A stretch of DNA of 64,000 nucleotides from the NCBI GenBank assembly GCA_022559845.1, contig JAHNEJ010001370.1, forward strand, positions 62,001 to 126,000. The letters run 5' to 3'. A program made the position numbers and the translations under genes. The notes below the pieces were generated by a model. That model did not search any database, was not told where the DNA came from, and saw only the letters and a list, made by a program, of their open reading frames with translations. Shown one piece after another: positions 48,101 through 58,876 of this stretch (position 1 is its first letter; every line of letters starts with the position of its first letter). The DNA is from Amorphophallus konjac (Eukaryota; Streptophyta; Magnoliopsida; Alismatales; Araceae).

Positions 48101-48280
48101 CACATTGAGATCCGTCATCACTTTCTAAGAGATGAGGTCTCCAAAGGAAATTTCATGCTTCATTTTGTAGAAACTGAAAAACAACTGGCAGACATTTTCA
48201 CAAAACCCCTTAACAATGACAGATTTTCAACTCTAAGAAGGGAGTTAGGAATTTGTAGAATTTCTCCTGAAAATTCTTGA
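45122..48280 (+). CDS. pol: Copia pol polyprotein (PR-IN-RT-RNase H), intact
   Basis: The 1052-residue open frame has all copia enzymes in order. Protease: [13 protein letters not shown] with Asp16. Pre-integrase zinc region: HRRLGH at 145 to CESC near 180. Integrase: catalytic Asp211, Asp274 and Glu310 with spacing D-62-D-35-E. Reverse transcriptase: RLVAKGYNQ onward, with YVDD at 735-738. RNase H: SDADYAGC near residue 899, the RKSTSGYC motif and, near the end, [10 protein letters not shown]. These carry out cleavage of the polyprotein, cDNA synthesis and insertion of the element. The frame is preceded by the in-frame TAA closing gag (45115-45117), so its ATG at 45122 may not be the true translation entry. 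A 36-bp direct repeat near 46535-46606 lies in the acidic IN-RT linker. No stop or frameshift was seen. Confidence 0.95.
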   Translation: MMQECLAAMHNKWYLDSGCSRHMTGDKTKFSQLSSKDGGYVTFGGNNKGKIIGTGKIGKNSSNSIENVLLVDGLEYNLLSISQLCDKGHKVIFDSKICKIIEPNSDTVKFMGQRVNNVYIIDLDDPAHSNLCLTAKKEDLTWLWHRRLGHVSYRVLHKLVKNKMVLGMPEISFAQNVKVCESCTQGKQTRKSFKGRTESQSSRPLELVHMDLFGPTRTASLSGKRYGYVLVDDFSRFTWVIFLSHKSDAFSEFQEFYKRMKQDGKSKVCTIISDHGGEFENSDFDLFCRNKGITHRFSSPRTPEQNGVVERRNRTLVEMARTMLVEAKLPRRFWAEAVNTACYIVNRAMVRPASENTPYEMFKGKKPSLAHFRIFGSKCFIHNNDKRVLDKFEPKSDPGIFLGYSDRSRAYRVFNTKDQIVEESPHITFDEINDLGKNEQVSKEEEDREFLEDNEEPNEEEQSQERDQGITNAPTEGEGISGNNAPPEGEGISGNNLENLRLLRDHPIENIIGGIHDPRKTRSQLKEINELDQLALVSQIEPKSVEEALKDDSWINAMHEELNQFERNQVWSLVPRPSSHPVIGTKWVYKNKLSEEGVVMRNKARLVAKGYNQEFGVDFEESYAPVARLEAIRILLAFAASHGIKLQQMDVKSAFLNGIIKEEVYVEQPPGFENDELANHVFKLHKALYGLKQAPRAWYERLSSFLTKKGYIRGKIDQTLFSKTQGKHILVVQIYVDDIVFGSTEASLCTEFANLMTNEFEMSLMGDLQFFLGLQIVQCREGYFINQSKYIKEMLKKFGMESCKPIESPMGTNATLEADVKGNMVDAKKYRGMIGSLLYLTASRPDIQFSVCMCARYQSSPRESHLGAVKRILRYLAGTQELGLWYPTYCKLDLISYSDADYAGCKIDRKSTSGYCQILGGCLISWASKKQHSVALSTAEAEYVAVGSCGTQVMWIKHQLQDYNVDLGCAPIFCDNTSAINLSKNPIQHSRTKHIEIRHHFLRDEVSKGNFMLHFVETEKQLADIFTKPLNNDRFSTLRRELGICRISPENS

Positions 48281-49837
48281 AATAATCATATTCATGTGTT
48301 CACTGTATAGATTCTGTCATTTCTGTACTAAGTTATGTCAACTAGGTCTCTAGTACTGGTCAAGTTTTGAGTTTGGAGGTCTAGTGTCGGTTGCTACTTC
48401 AGCAAGTTCTGCAGAATCCTGGTTCTACTACGGATTATCTCTTGTGGTCGACCACAGGCAAGGCGCTGGTCGACCAAGGCATCAGGACAGGAAATAGTTG
48501 GTTCTGTGACTTCGCAGCTGTCGACCACAGGCGGTCCCATGGTCGACAACAGAATTGTCAGAAAGCAGACCACAGGTGACTACTCATCAGGCAGTTTCTG
48601 TGACAGCACAGAGGTCGACCAAAGGCAACTCTATGGTCGACAGAGGATCTGAACAAGGGAAAATGGATCTAAAAAGGCTGCTGGCTCTGCTAGGAAATCC
48701 TCTGAACTAAGTGAACTTTTGTGCTCAGATTCTTCACTCATTCATCCTTATCCATACTTCCCATCCCTTGTGTCTCTATATCTCTTCATGGCCAACATTT
48801 TTTATCTTCAGCAAGGACTCACAAATTGAGGGGGAGAAAAAGTGTAAACTCATTCCTTGATAAAACATTGAAAAACCTAACCATATCTTTCAATAAAATC
48901 ACCAAGGTAATCATTAAGAGTAGAGGTTGAGTGTAGTAATGAGAATTTGAACTGTACTACTGCAATAAATTCAAACCATAACTATGACTCTGTCACAAGA
49001 TTTTGAGGACTTATGATTTTTAGTAATGAGACTGTTTCTCTACCTGTGTCTGTGTTGGACAGTAAAAATAAACTCAAATATAACATGTATGTACATGGAA
49101 TACGCCATAATTCTGCCTTCTTGGTAGAGCAATGGATTGAGTTCTGAGAAACTACTGTTCTCCATCTCAAAGCAAAAAAATTGGCTGAACAATAGATGGG
49201 AGACAAGTGTGTCATGAAGATCCAATCTAACTCTGCTGCTTTCAAAAATATTGATTGGGCATACTGAGTAACTGGGGATATTGGCGTCTGATAAACGTAT
49301 ATCCTCACGGATAAAAGGTGTGTCCCAGTTATTAGTGGAATGGTTAGGCATGCTAAGTAGCCGGGGTTTCTGGCGTGTAAAAAGCGTGTCTCCTCGTGTA
49401 GAAAAGCATGTGATAAACCTGACCACAGCTCTCAAATGATTCAAAAAGTTATCACAAAGGCAGAGAAAATGGTTGACCTAAAGCATAGCATGCAAATAAA
49501 AGTACAAAACACTGTTCAGCTAGCATAGTTAGTCAAATTATCTCTTGAAATATATTATAAGTTCAAGGAGCCATGTGAAAGAAATTGGATATGGGGAGTC
49601 AATTTATTGGTGCAATACTTTCAAATTCATTGAACCACAATACCCACTCTATTTGGTCACAAGGTGGTCTTTGCATAAGGGTGGAAAGGTTCCATAAGTG
49701 TTCTATTAAAGAAAGGGAGTACACTTTAATATCTTCCAAAAATTTGAGTTATGCTGATTAAATCCTGACCGCTCGTTTTCTGCATCGTGATGGTTCACTA
49801 TCCTAGTTTTTTAAGACCCAGCCCTACTGCCCTACCC
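48281..49837 (+). other. Post-pol spacer of copy 1
   Basis: This is non-coding on +. It holds three GTCGAC pairs (48447/48469, 48520/48542 and 48614/48636, each 22 bp apart) and an AATTGAGGGGGAGAAAAAG polypurine-type tract near 48825-48843. A degenerate ~65-bp direct repeat lies at 49258-49322 and 49346-49412. Antisense frames at 48982-49444 are broken here. Confidence 0.7.
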
Positions 49838-49946
49838 TATAAATTGCCACGGCTGGGTCCCTAATTTTCTCTCATCCGCCGACTTGTACCTCTTTCGAAT
49901 TCTTCCTCTCCAGTTCTCTCTCGCCTCTCTCTCGCATCCCTCCACC
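49838..49946 (+). promoter_or_regulatory. Putative internal promoter and leader of the third ORF, copy 1
   Basis: TATAAAT lies at 49838-49844 in CCCTATAAATTGCC. A C/T-rich leader follows (CTCTCCAGTTCTCTCTCGCC), and the ATG at 49947 sits in a TCCACCATGTC context, 109 bp after the box. This is the layout of an ordinary plant core promoter with a Y patch. Copy 2 keeps it exactly (60438 to 60547). Confidence 0.6.
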
Positions 49947-51586
49947 ATGTCTCCAAAGCACGCTCCGCGGTCTACCAAGAGAACAAGAGAGAAGGCCCCT
50001 GCCGAATCCTCGAAGCCGTCCAAGCGTTCCAAGCCGAGGGCCGCGCAGGTCCGCCATCGGCCCCTCAAAAGTCGACCACGGCCGAGGCGGCTGACTCAGG
50101 CAGGAAGGTACCAGCTTCAGAAGAACCCATCGTCCATCCAGTTTCAGGAGTTATCAAGCCACGGACCGTTCTGCCACCAAGGATTGTTGATTTCTCTGAT
50201 GAGAAGCTGATGGAGATGTTCCCAGAACTACTGCCAATTTTTGAAGCCCAAGAGTGGACAGCGTTTGTCTCGGCACATACTCAGTATTCGCCTCAGCTTG
50301 TGCAAGAATTCTACCACAACTTGCAAATAGTGGATGGTCAGGTCTACACCGTAGTTCAAGGCATCGTCGTCCGCCTCGACGTCAAACTGCTCCACAAAGC
50401 GTTGCAGATTCCCAGACATGGCGCCGTCTTCAATCCTGAGGATTTTGACTTCCGAGCTGCATACACCGTCGTCACTGGCCAGCCAGCTCCTGAGGTTCTC
50501 CCTAAGTATCTGAATGCCAACACCTTCCCTCCTCTTCATAGATTGCTTCATCACATTCTTACCACCATTATCCAACCAAGAGGAGGCGCCAGAGATCAAG
50601 TAAGTCGCCTCCATCTATTTTTGCTCCATGGCCTCATCACTTGTCAACCCATTCGCCTCATAACGCTCATCCTAAACACCTTCCAAAACATCCTACATTA
50701 TCCCCAGAATTCTCTTCCATTTGCTGCCCACATATCTGCCATTCTGGAAGCAGCAAAAATACCATTTCCTCACGCTCCGCGCATTGTAATTCCCAAATGG
50801 CACGTCTACAACTTTCACTTCGTGACCACATTTTTGGGGTTTAAGAAGGTAGGAGACCAAATTCAGCGCACTCTACCATCCAAGGGCAAATCCAAGGCTC
50901 CATTGCCACCCTCTTCTCCACCACATACACCTATACAGGTTAGCCCTACTGTCACACCTCCACCTGTGGTGCCTCAAGCTACCCCTACTACCACCACTAC
51001 TGCCCATCCTCCATCTTCCCTTTCTATAGTGCCCTGGCATCCAGGCACTGCTGCCACTCATGCTCAATCCACTTCTGTTCCACCTACCCAAGCTCCATCT
51101 CATTCTGTTCCACCTACCCAAGTTCCACCTACCTCCACTCCATCTACTTCTGCTCCACCACCATCCTTCACCTCCAACACTGAGTCTCACGGAGTGCTTC
51201 TCCAGATAGCATCTCAGTTGTCCTCTCTCACCACCCAATTCCATTCCTTTCAAGAGAATATGAATGCTGCCACCGGGCGCCTGGAGCAGAAAGTCCAAAG
51301 GCTGGAACAACAGATGGAGGCCAGGTTCATCAAGCAAAAGGAACACACTGACCATGCTAGTTCTCGGTTCAACAGACTAGTTGGCACCTTAGGTCAAGTG
51401 TCAGAAGAAATGGGAAACCGCATAGAGTTCACAACCAAGCAGAATGAACAGTATCACAATGCTACTATCTCCGAGATCCAGAAGCTCAGGCTCTCTTATG
51501 CCCACATTGTTGACAAGCTGGATCGCATGGAAGAGAACGTGAAGCCAGAGACTTCCTCATCCTCCTCAGAGGGATTGTTTAAATGA
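49947..51586 (+). pseudogene. Third ORF (env position, putative plant transposon protein type), copy 1, one frameshift
   Basis: This is the same protein as the intact copy at 60547-62187. One G is missing at about 50048 (GG instead of GGG). The first 34 codons are therefore in one frame and the rest is open in another, to 51586. Over 98% of the remaining frame is otherwise undamaged. See the copy 2 entry for domains. Confidence 0.8.
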
Positions 51587-51866
51587 TCTTCTTTTTGCTG
51601 TTGACAAAGGGGGAGATAGGACTTTATGTGTCATTGTGTGTCTAGTTGTGTGTCTAGATGTGTGTCTAGATGTCAAGTTTACTTTGTCTACGTGTCCTTA
51701 GTGTCTTTATCCTTTTTGAGTCACTCATGTAATTAGTGCTATAGTTTTTGAAAGGCACATCAAACGAATTGTCTGAATGAAATCTGTGCTATGATAGCCT
51801 TGAATGCAATATCAAATGAATTTTATAATCTGTTGTTTGTCACAATGACTCATGGTTGTCATCATC

Positions 51867-51880
51867 AAAAAGGGGGAGAA
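51867..51880 (+). other. Polypurine tract before LTR2
   Basis: AAAAAGGGGGAGAA lies directly before the LTR. It is the plus-strand primer. A second tract with GACAAAGGGGGAGATAGG lies near 51603-51620. Repeated polypurine-type tracts are a known Sirevirus trait. Confidence 0.85.
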
Positions 51881-53397
51881 TGTTGTGCATCCCTTGGTTT
51901 TGATGATGACAATAGGATATGTTTGATTAATCAAGTTCTATCTTGTTTCATAACAAATACAAGTGGTTTGATTGTTCCTTCAAAGTAATGGACTCATGAC
52001 TATTTGATGATGACAAACAATGTTTTTGATTAACTCAATATAAATCTGATAGTTCAAGTTACTTCTGATATGTTAAGTAATTTCAGGTCCACTGAAATCC
52101 AAGTGGAATCAACAAATCAGAAGAAGTGTCAAAGGCCGCTTGTCGACCAGGGAAGTGGTTATGGTCGACCAACGAACCCAGCCAGAAACACTTCAAGTCA
52201 TCCGTCTTCTGCATGTGCCTTGGCTGTCGACCAAAGCCCCACTTCTGGTCGACCACAGAACAGACAGAGCATCAGACAGAACTGACGGCCATCTGGAATT
52301 TGCCCCTTGTCGACCAGCGACAAGGCTGTGGTCGACCACGGGACGCGAGTGTCAGCCAGAATGAAACCGCCATCAGGACACTGCTCGTTGTCGACCAGGG
52401 ACAGTGTCATGGTCGACCACGGGTGTTATAGCGTCCAGAACCGAACTCTAACCGAATTCTGTTTTGGTTCCTTAAAACCTGCAGATTGTTGTTGCAGGTT
52501 GTTGGGTAGTTCAAATGATGAGATTCCGCACGGGAATCAAGGAGAGAATCTTGCTTAGAAGCGGTCAAACTTATTGTAGTGATCGGATTTAACCTTCTCC
52601 CTGCTTTCTAGCAGATTGACGCTCGATCTGGAATTTGAGCGGGAAGAGCTTCAGGCTTGAAAAAGGATCTGCATAAAAAGTAGAAGGCAACTGATCGCGG
52701 AGGCAAGCACACAGAGAGAGCATAGAACAGAAGCTAAGAAACACACCTACATCACAGGACGAAGTGGCTCTCCATCAACCAGAAATCTGCAGAAGACTAA
52801 AGCATTCTCATTGCTGCAGAAGGAAGACTGGGCTTGAAGCTGTGCGACCTCCAGCAGCAAAGCAGCTGAAGGCATCCGATTGGAAGTTCTACAGGGAGTC
52901 TACTCTTGTTATTTATGTGATTAAGTCCCAGGCTGAATTCTTTACTTTGTTACAAAAGTCTATATTCAGTCCTGTTGCATCATCCCACCTTCTCATCATT
53001 TCTATTCATCCTTACACCAAGTGTCAAGCTGTGAGGCAGCGGATTCAAGCTGTGTGTCAGCTGGTACAAGCTGTGTGTCAGCAGGAACAAGCTGTGTGAC
53101 AGCGGTGTCTTGTGTTTTGGATTGAGATCAGAGGTTCTCATAAGTGAAGCCTTGCTTGAGTTAAGCAAGGGGTGGATGTAAGTCTCGGGAAGAGACTGAA
53201 CCACCTTAAAAATCCTATCTTGTGGTTTGCTTATGTGTGTGTGTGCTTCTCTATGTGTTTGTTTTCTTCATTGATATCAACATTAGTTCTGTAATTCGTC
53301 AATCACCTGCAACTCATTTAGTCAATAGATATTAAATCGAAAAAGGGGGAAAGATCTATTCACCCCCCCTCTAGATCTATTCAGTCCGTACTCAACA
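51881..53397 (+). repeat. Long terminal repeat 2, shared by both elements (1517 bp)
   Basis: It serves as the 3' LTR of copy 1 and the 5' LTR of copy 2. It carries the four GTCGAC pairs (52142/52164, 52226/52248, 52309/52331, 52390/52412) and the 21-bp repeats. It lacks one A of an A4 run compared with LTR1. Confidence 0.95.
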
Positions 53398-53399
53398 CG

Positions 53400-53411
53400 T
53401 GGTATCAGAGC
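53400..53411 (+). other. Primer binding site (tRNA-iMet type), copy 2
   Basis: TGGTATCAGAGC lies two bases after LTR2, as in copy 1. Confidence 0.9.
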
Positions 53412-53425
53412 CAGACTCTCCAAAA

Positions 53426-55747
53426 ATGTGGTCTAACAACCAGGAGAGGCCTGCCGGACTGAACTCTAGAAGTCTAATGGCTGAGGGACACTCAGTAACT
53501 AGACCACCATATTTCGATGGAAATGATTTCTCATACTGGAAAAATCGTATGCAGGTGTTCTTGAGAGCACAAGATCATGAGATGTGGAGAGTAGTAAGCC
53601 GAGGACCCTACGAGCTGCCCGAAGATGAGGATACCTGGACCAGAGAACAGGTCAGAAAATCAACCATCAACTGGGGAGCCATGAACGTAATGCAATGCGC
53701 ACTACACCCCACGGAGTTCTCACGAGTTTCACAATGTGCAACGGCCAAGGAAATGTGGGATCGACTAGTAGTAATCTATGAAGGTACTTCAGAGGTAAGG
53801 GAGTCAAAAGCAAATATGCTAGTTTCAGAATATGAAATGTTTAGAATGAAAACTGACGAAAATATTTCTGAAATGTATGCTAGACTAGTGCAATTAACGA
53901 ATAGTTTAAAGAGTCTAGGGAAAACCTACAAGGAACAGGAATTAGTGAGGAAGATCCTAAGATCCCTCACTCCTATGTGGCATACCAAGGCCACAGTAAT
54001 TGAGGACTCAAAGAACCTCACCACTATGACTGTGGATGAACTAGTGGGATCCCTAATGGCCTATGAGGTCAATCTGAAAAGAAAGAAGATGAGGGCAAGA
54101 AAAAGAACCAGCTCGCCCTAAAAACTAAAATAGGCACCTCTGAACTATCTGACACTGATAACTCATCTAGCACAGGTGAGGAAACTGGTGAGCTAGCCAT
54201 GTTAACAAGAAAATTCAAAAGGTTTCTGCGGAAGGAAGGTAAGGGATTCAGGAATCCTAAGGGCATGGTAAGAAAGTCATCTCAGTTTAAGTTTGATAAA
54301 AATAAAACTTCATCTAACAAACTTGTCTGCTACAACTGCAGGAAACTAGGACACATAAAGGCTGAATGTCCAGAGACTCCTAAGAAATCAAGCTTCAAGT
54401 GGAAAGGCAAGCAACTAAAAGCAATGATAAGCACATGGAGCGAGGAGGAGGAAAGCAGTAAGGAGGAAACAACTTCCGAGGAAGAAGAAGGAAACATCTG
54501 TTTGATGGCCAAAGAGATAGCGATGATCTTGAGGTAATCCCTCCGTTTCAAGATTTTTCTAGCTCAGATTGGGAAGAAGTCTACTCAGACTTACTTGATG
54601 CATATGAAAGAATTAGAAAGGAAAATAAGAGTTTGAAGAAAAAGCTTAATCAGGTCAATAATGACAGCAACCCATTTGCCAACAGAACTGAACTAGAATT
54701 AGAAATCACCACCTTGAAAAATAAGCTGAAACAATACGAGACAGATGAAGAAAATGTCAAAGGGCTGTTAGAAGAAAATGAGTCACTGAAAAACACAATT
54801 GATGAGGTAAAATTAAAGACTCAAGAAAGTGAACAGCAAACTAAGGTAACTCAAGAAAGAAACAACTCACTCAAGGAGGAAAACTGTCAACTTCTGAAGA
54901 AATAGAAAGAATCCAGAGTGAACTGAAAAACAAACAGGAAACCTTGGAAAAAATGACTAAAGGTCAAGAAAACTTAAATGCTGTCTTGGGAATAAAAGTA
55001 AACTTTCAAAAAGAAGGGTTAGGATACAATCCTACGGCTAAAAAGGAATTCCAAATAAAAACCGTAACTGGGATTGCTGACTCAAAAGGAAAAGGGCCCC
55101 TAATCAATCTATATCAAGACAAACAAGAGGATGTAGCTGAATGCTCCTCCAAAAGGAATAATGTCACCAAGGAAGAGAGAAACATTAAAGAGAAAACAGT
55201 CAATCAACATAAGCTTAAAAATAATAGACAAGAAACTCAAATTCACAGAAATAACCAAACAAACCAAGTACTAAATCAAGTTAAAGGACATAAATCTGGA
55301 AAACAAGGTGTCTGGAGACAGGCTGGTCGACAACCGACCCCTCCTCTGTCGACCAGAGGATCTGCCAGAACAGGCGCTGGCGTCTGGAGAAGCAGTGGTC
55401 GACCACAGACATACCAGATGTCGACCAGAGGAACTGCCAGAACAAGCGCTGGCTTCTGGAAAAGCAATGGTCGACCACAGACACACCAGATGTCGACCAT
55501 GACCAGACACGCAAACAGAAACCACAGATTTTCTCAGGTGAAACAAAATGAAAATTGGAAATCAAAAAGGTGGATTCAGATTAAAGAAACATTAGAACAA
55601 AAGCCACCCAATCTGAACAAGTTCAGAGACGAAAAATTAAACTGCTCTAACAAAATCTGGGTTCCCAAAGGATTGTTACAGCAATTTCATAATTTTACAA
55701 GTTATCTTGGACCCGGGTACCATTGGGGTCCAAAAATTTCTGTGTAA
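53426..55747 (+). pseudogene. gag: Copia gag, copy 2, broken by three single-base deletions
   Basis: It starts at ATG 53426 and matches copy 1 almost exactly. One A is missing near 54082-54084 (first frame stops at 54121), one G near 54514 and one G near 54896. The zinc knuckle (about 54328-54372) and coiled coil lie in the shifted segments. The C-terminal part (54944-55747) is complete here, unlike copy 1. It continues past the GRPQ repeats to WVPKGLLQQFHNF and ends in TAA. That TAA is in the same frame as the pol ATG at 55751. Confidence 0.85.
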
Positions 55748-55750
55748 TTC

Positions 55751-58700
55751 ATGATGCAGGAATGTCTGGCAGCCATGCACAATAAGTGGTACTTAGATAG
55801 TGGTTGCTCAAGACACATGACGGGAGACAAGACCAAGTTCTCCCAACTAAGCTCAAAAGATGGAGGTTATGTGACCTTTGGAGGAAATAACAAAGGTAAG
55901 ATCATCGGGACAGGTAAAATAGGTAAGAACTCCTCAAACAGTATTGAAAATGTACTGCTGGTAGATGGACTGGAATATAACTTGCTGAGCATCAGTCAGC
56001 TTTGCGACAAAGGCCATAAAGTAATATTTGACTCCAAGATCTGCAAGATTATTGAACCAAATTCAGATACAGTCAAGTTTATGGGCCAGAGAGTAAACAA
56101 TGTCTACATAATAGACTTGGATGATCCAGCCCACTCCAACCTGTGCCTAACCGCCAAGAAAGAGGACCTGACCTGGCTGTGGCACCGAAGGCTAGGGCAT
56201 GTTAGCTATAGGGTGTTGCATAAACTTGTGAAGAATAAAATGGTTCTTGGTATGCCTGAAATTTCGTTTGCTCAAAATGTCAAAGTATGTGAATCATGTA
56301 CCCAAGGTAAGCAAACAAGAAAATCATTCAAAGGTAGAACTGAAAGTCAATCTTCTAGACCACTAGAACTTGTGCACATGGACCTTTTTGGCCCAACAAG
56401 AACTGCTAGTCTTAGTGGTAAGAGATACGGTTATGTACTAGTTGATGATTTCTCTAGATTCACATGGGTAATATTTCTATCTCATAAAAGTGATGCTTTT
56501 TCTGAGTTTCAGGAATTCTACAAAAGAATGAAGCAGGATGGCAAGTCCAAAGTGTGTACAATCATATCTGACCATGGGGGGAGTTTGAAAATTCTGACTT
56601 TGACTTATTCTGCAGAAACAAGGGCATAACCCACAGATTTTCCTCACCAAGGACTCCAGAACAAAATGGAGTTGTGGAGAGAAGGAACCGCACTCTTGTC
56701 GAGATGGCTAGAACCATGCTGGTTGAAGCTAAACTTCCAAGGAGATTTTGGGCAGAGGCAGTCAACACAGCATGCTACATTGTAAACCGAGCAATGGTAA
56801 GACCGGCTAGTGAAAATACACCATATGAAATGTTCAAAGGTAAGAAACCATCCCTAGCTCATTTTAGAATTTTCGGGTCAAAATGCTTTATTCATAACAA
56901 TGATAAAAGGGTCTTGGACAAATTTGAACCGAAGAGTGATCCAGGAATATTCTTGGGCTATTCTGACCGATCAAGAGCCTATAGGGTTTTCAACACCAAA
57001 GATCAAATTGTTGAAGAATCCCCTCATATTACATTTGATGAAGTTAATGATCTTGGCAAAAATGAACAGGTCAGCAAGGAGAAGAAGATGGAGAATTTCT
57101 GAAGACAAAGAAGAACCGAAGGAGAATGAAGAAGCACAAGATCAAGAAACAAACCAAGGTAATTCTAATGATCAGACCGAAGGAGAGATCATCTCAGGTA
57201 ACAATCTTGACAACTTGAGACTTCTTAGAGATCATCCCTTAGATAACATTATTGGTGGAATTCATGATCCTAGGAAGACTAGATCTCAGTTAAAAGAAAT
57301 CAATGAACTAGATCAGCTTGCACTTGTGTCCCAAATAGAGCCCAAATCAGTAGAGGAAGCATTAAAAGATGACTCATGGATAAATGCTATGCATGAAGAA
57401 CTAAATCAATTTGAAAGAAATCAGGTGTGGAGTCTTGTCCCTAGACCTTCATCTCACCCCGTTATTGGAACCAAGTGGGTCTATAAAAACAAGCTAAGTG
57501 AAGAAGGGGTTGTAATGAGAAACAAGGCTCGGCTGGTGGCTAAAGGGTACAACCAGGAATTTGGGGTTGATTTTGAAGAATCATATGCTCCAGTTGCTAG
57601 ATTAGAAGCCATCAGGATATTGTTAGCCTTTGCAGCATCTCATGGAATCAAACTACAACAAATGGATGTAAAAAGTGCATTTCTAAATGGAATAATAAAA
57701 GAAGAAGTCTATGTGGAACAACCCCCTGGATTTGAAAATGATGAACTTGCTAATCATGTTTTCAAATTGCATAAAGCTTTGTATGGATTAAAGCAGGCTC
57801 CTCGGGCCTGGTATGAAAGGTTGAGCTCCTTCCTCACCAAGAAGGGATACATAAGAGGTAAAATTGATCAAACATTGTTTTCCAAGACCCAAGGTAAGCA
57901 TATACTAATTGTACAAATCTATGTGGATGATATTGTGTTTGGGTCTACCGAAGCTTCTTTATGTACTGAATTTGCAAACTTAATGACCAATGAGTTTGAA
58001 ATGAGTTTAATGGGTGATTTACAGTTTTTTCTTGGATTGCAGATCGTACAATGTAGAGAAGGATACTTCATAAATCAATCCAAGTACATAAAGGAGATGT
58101 TGAAGAAGTTTGGCATGGAAAGCTGCAAACCAATCGAGTCACCCATGGGTACAAATGCAACATTGGAAGCTGATGTAAAAGGTAACATGGTAGATGCCAA
58201 GAAATACAGAGGTATGATCGGGTCCCTGCTATATTTAACTGCTTCAAGGCCAGATATTCAGTTTAGTGTATGCATGTGTGCTAGATATCAGTCTAGCCCT
58301 AGAGAATCACATTTAGGGGCTGTCAAGCGTATCCTTCGATACCTTGCCGGCACCCAAGAATTGGGTTTATGGTATCCTACATACTGCAAACTAGATTTGA
58401 TTTCATATTCAGATGCTGATTATGCTGGTTGCAAAATTGATAGGAAGAGTACTAGTGGTTATTGTCAAATATTAGGTGGATGTTTAATATCATGGGCTTC
58501 TAAAAAGCAGCATTCTGTGGCACTCTCCACTGCTGAGGCTGAGTATGTCGCAGTAGGGAGCTGTGGTACACAGGTTATGTGGATAAAACATCAACTCCAA
58601 GACTACAATGTAGATCTTGGATGTGCACCTATTTTCTGTGACAACACTAGTGCTATTAATTTGTCTAAAAACCCCATTCAACACTCTAGGACAAAACACA

Positions 58701-58876
58701 TTGAGATCCGTCATCACTTTCTAAGAGATGAGGTCTCCAAAGGAAATTTCATGCTTCATTTTGTAGAAACTGAAAAACAACTGGCAGACATTTTCACAAA
58801 ACCCCTTAACAATGACAGATTTTCAACTCTAAGAAGGGAGTTAGGAATTTGTAGAATTTCTCCTGAAAATTCTTGA
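55751..58876 (+). pseudogene. pol: Copia pol, copy 2, broken by two frameshifts
   Basis: Protease and most of integrase are open from 55751 to about 56576. There a G7 run of copy 1 is G6 and the frame shifts, ending at 56629. The integrase end continues in another frame (56674-57102). A second shift lies near 57080 in the diverged acidic linker. The RT-RNase H part is open to 58876 with all motifs ([22 protein letters not shown]). Apart from the linker, the protein is nearly identical to copy 1. Confidence 0.85.

Larger units (their letters stand above)
41249..53397 (+). mobile_element. Sirevirus-like Ty1/copia element, copy 1 (LTR1-internal-LTR2)
   Basis: LTRs at 41249-42766 and 51881-53397 begin TGTTGTGCATCC and end ACTCAACA. 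A tRNA-iMet-type primer site follows LTR1, and the polypurine tract AAAAAGGGGGAGAA precedes LTR2. The domain order PR-IN-RT-RH is copia. The size (12.1 kb), long LTRs, long gag with coiled coil, extra ORF after pol and repeated polypurine-type tracts fit the Sirevirus (SIRE/Maximus) lineage. Pol is open. gag and the third ORF each have one apparent single-base deletion. Confidence 0.9.

Noticed and set aside
50873..51355. 160-codon minus frame opposite the third ORF, also at 61474-61956
   Set aside because: Antisense shadow of the Pro/Thr/Ser-rich coding region.
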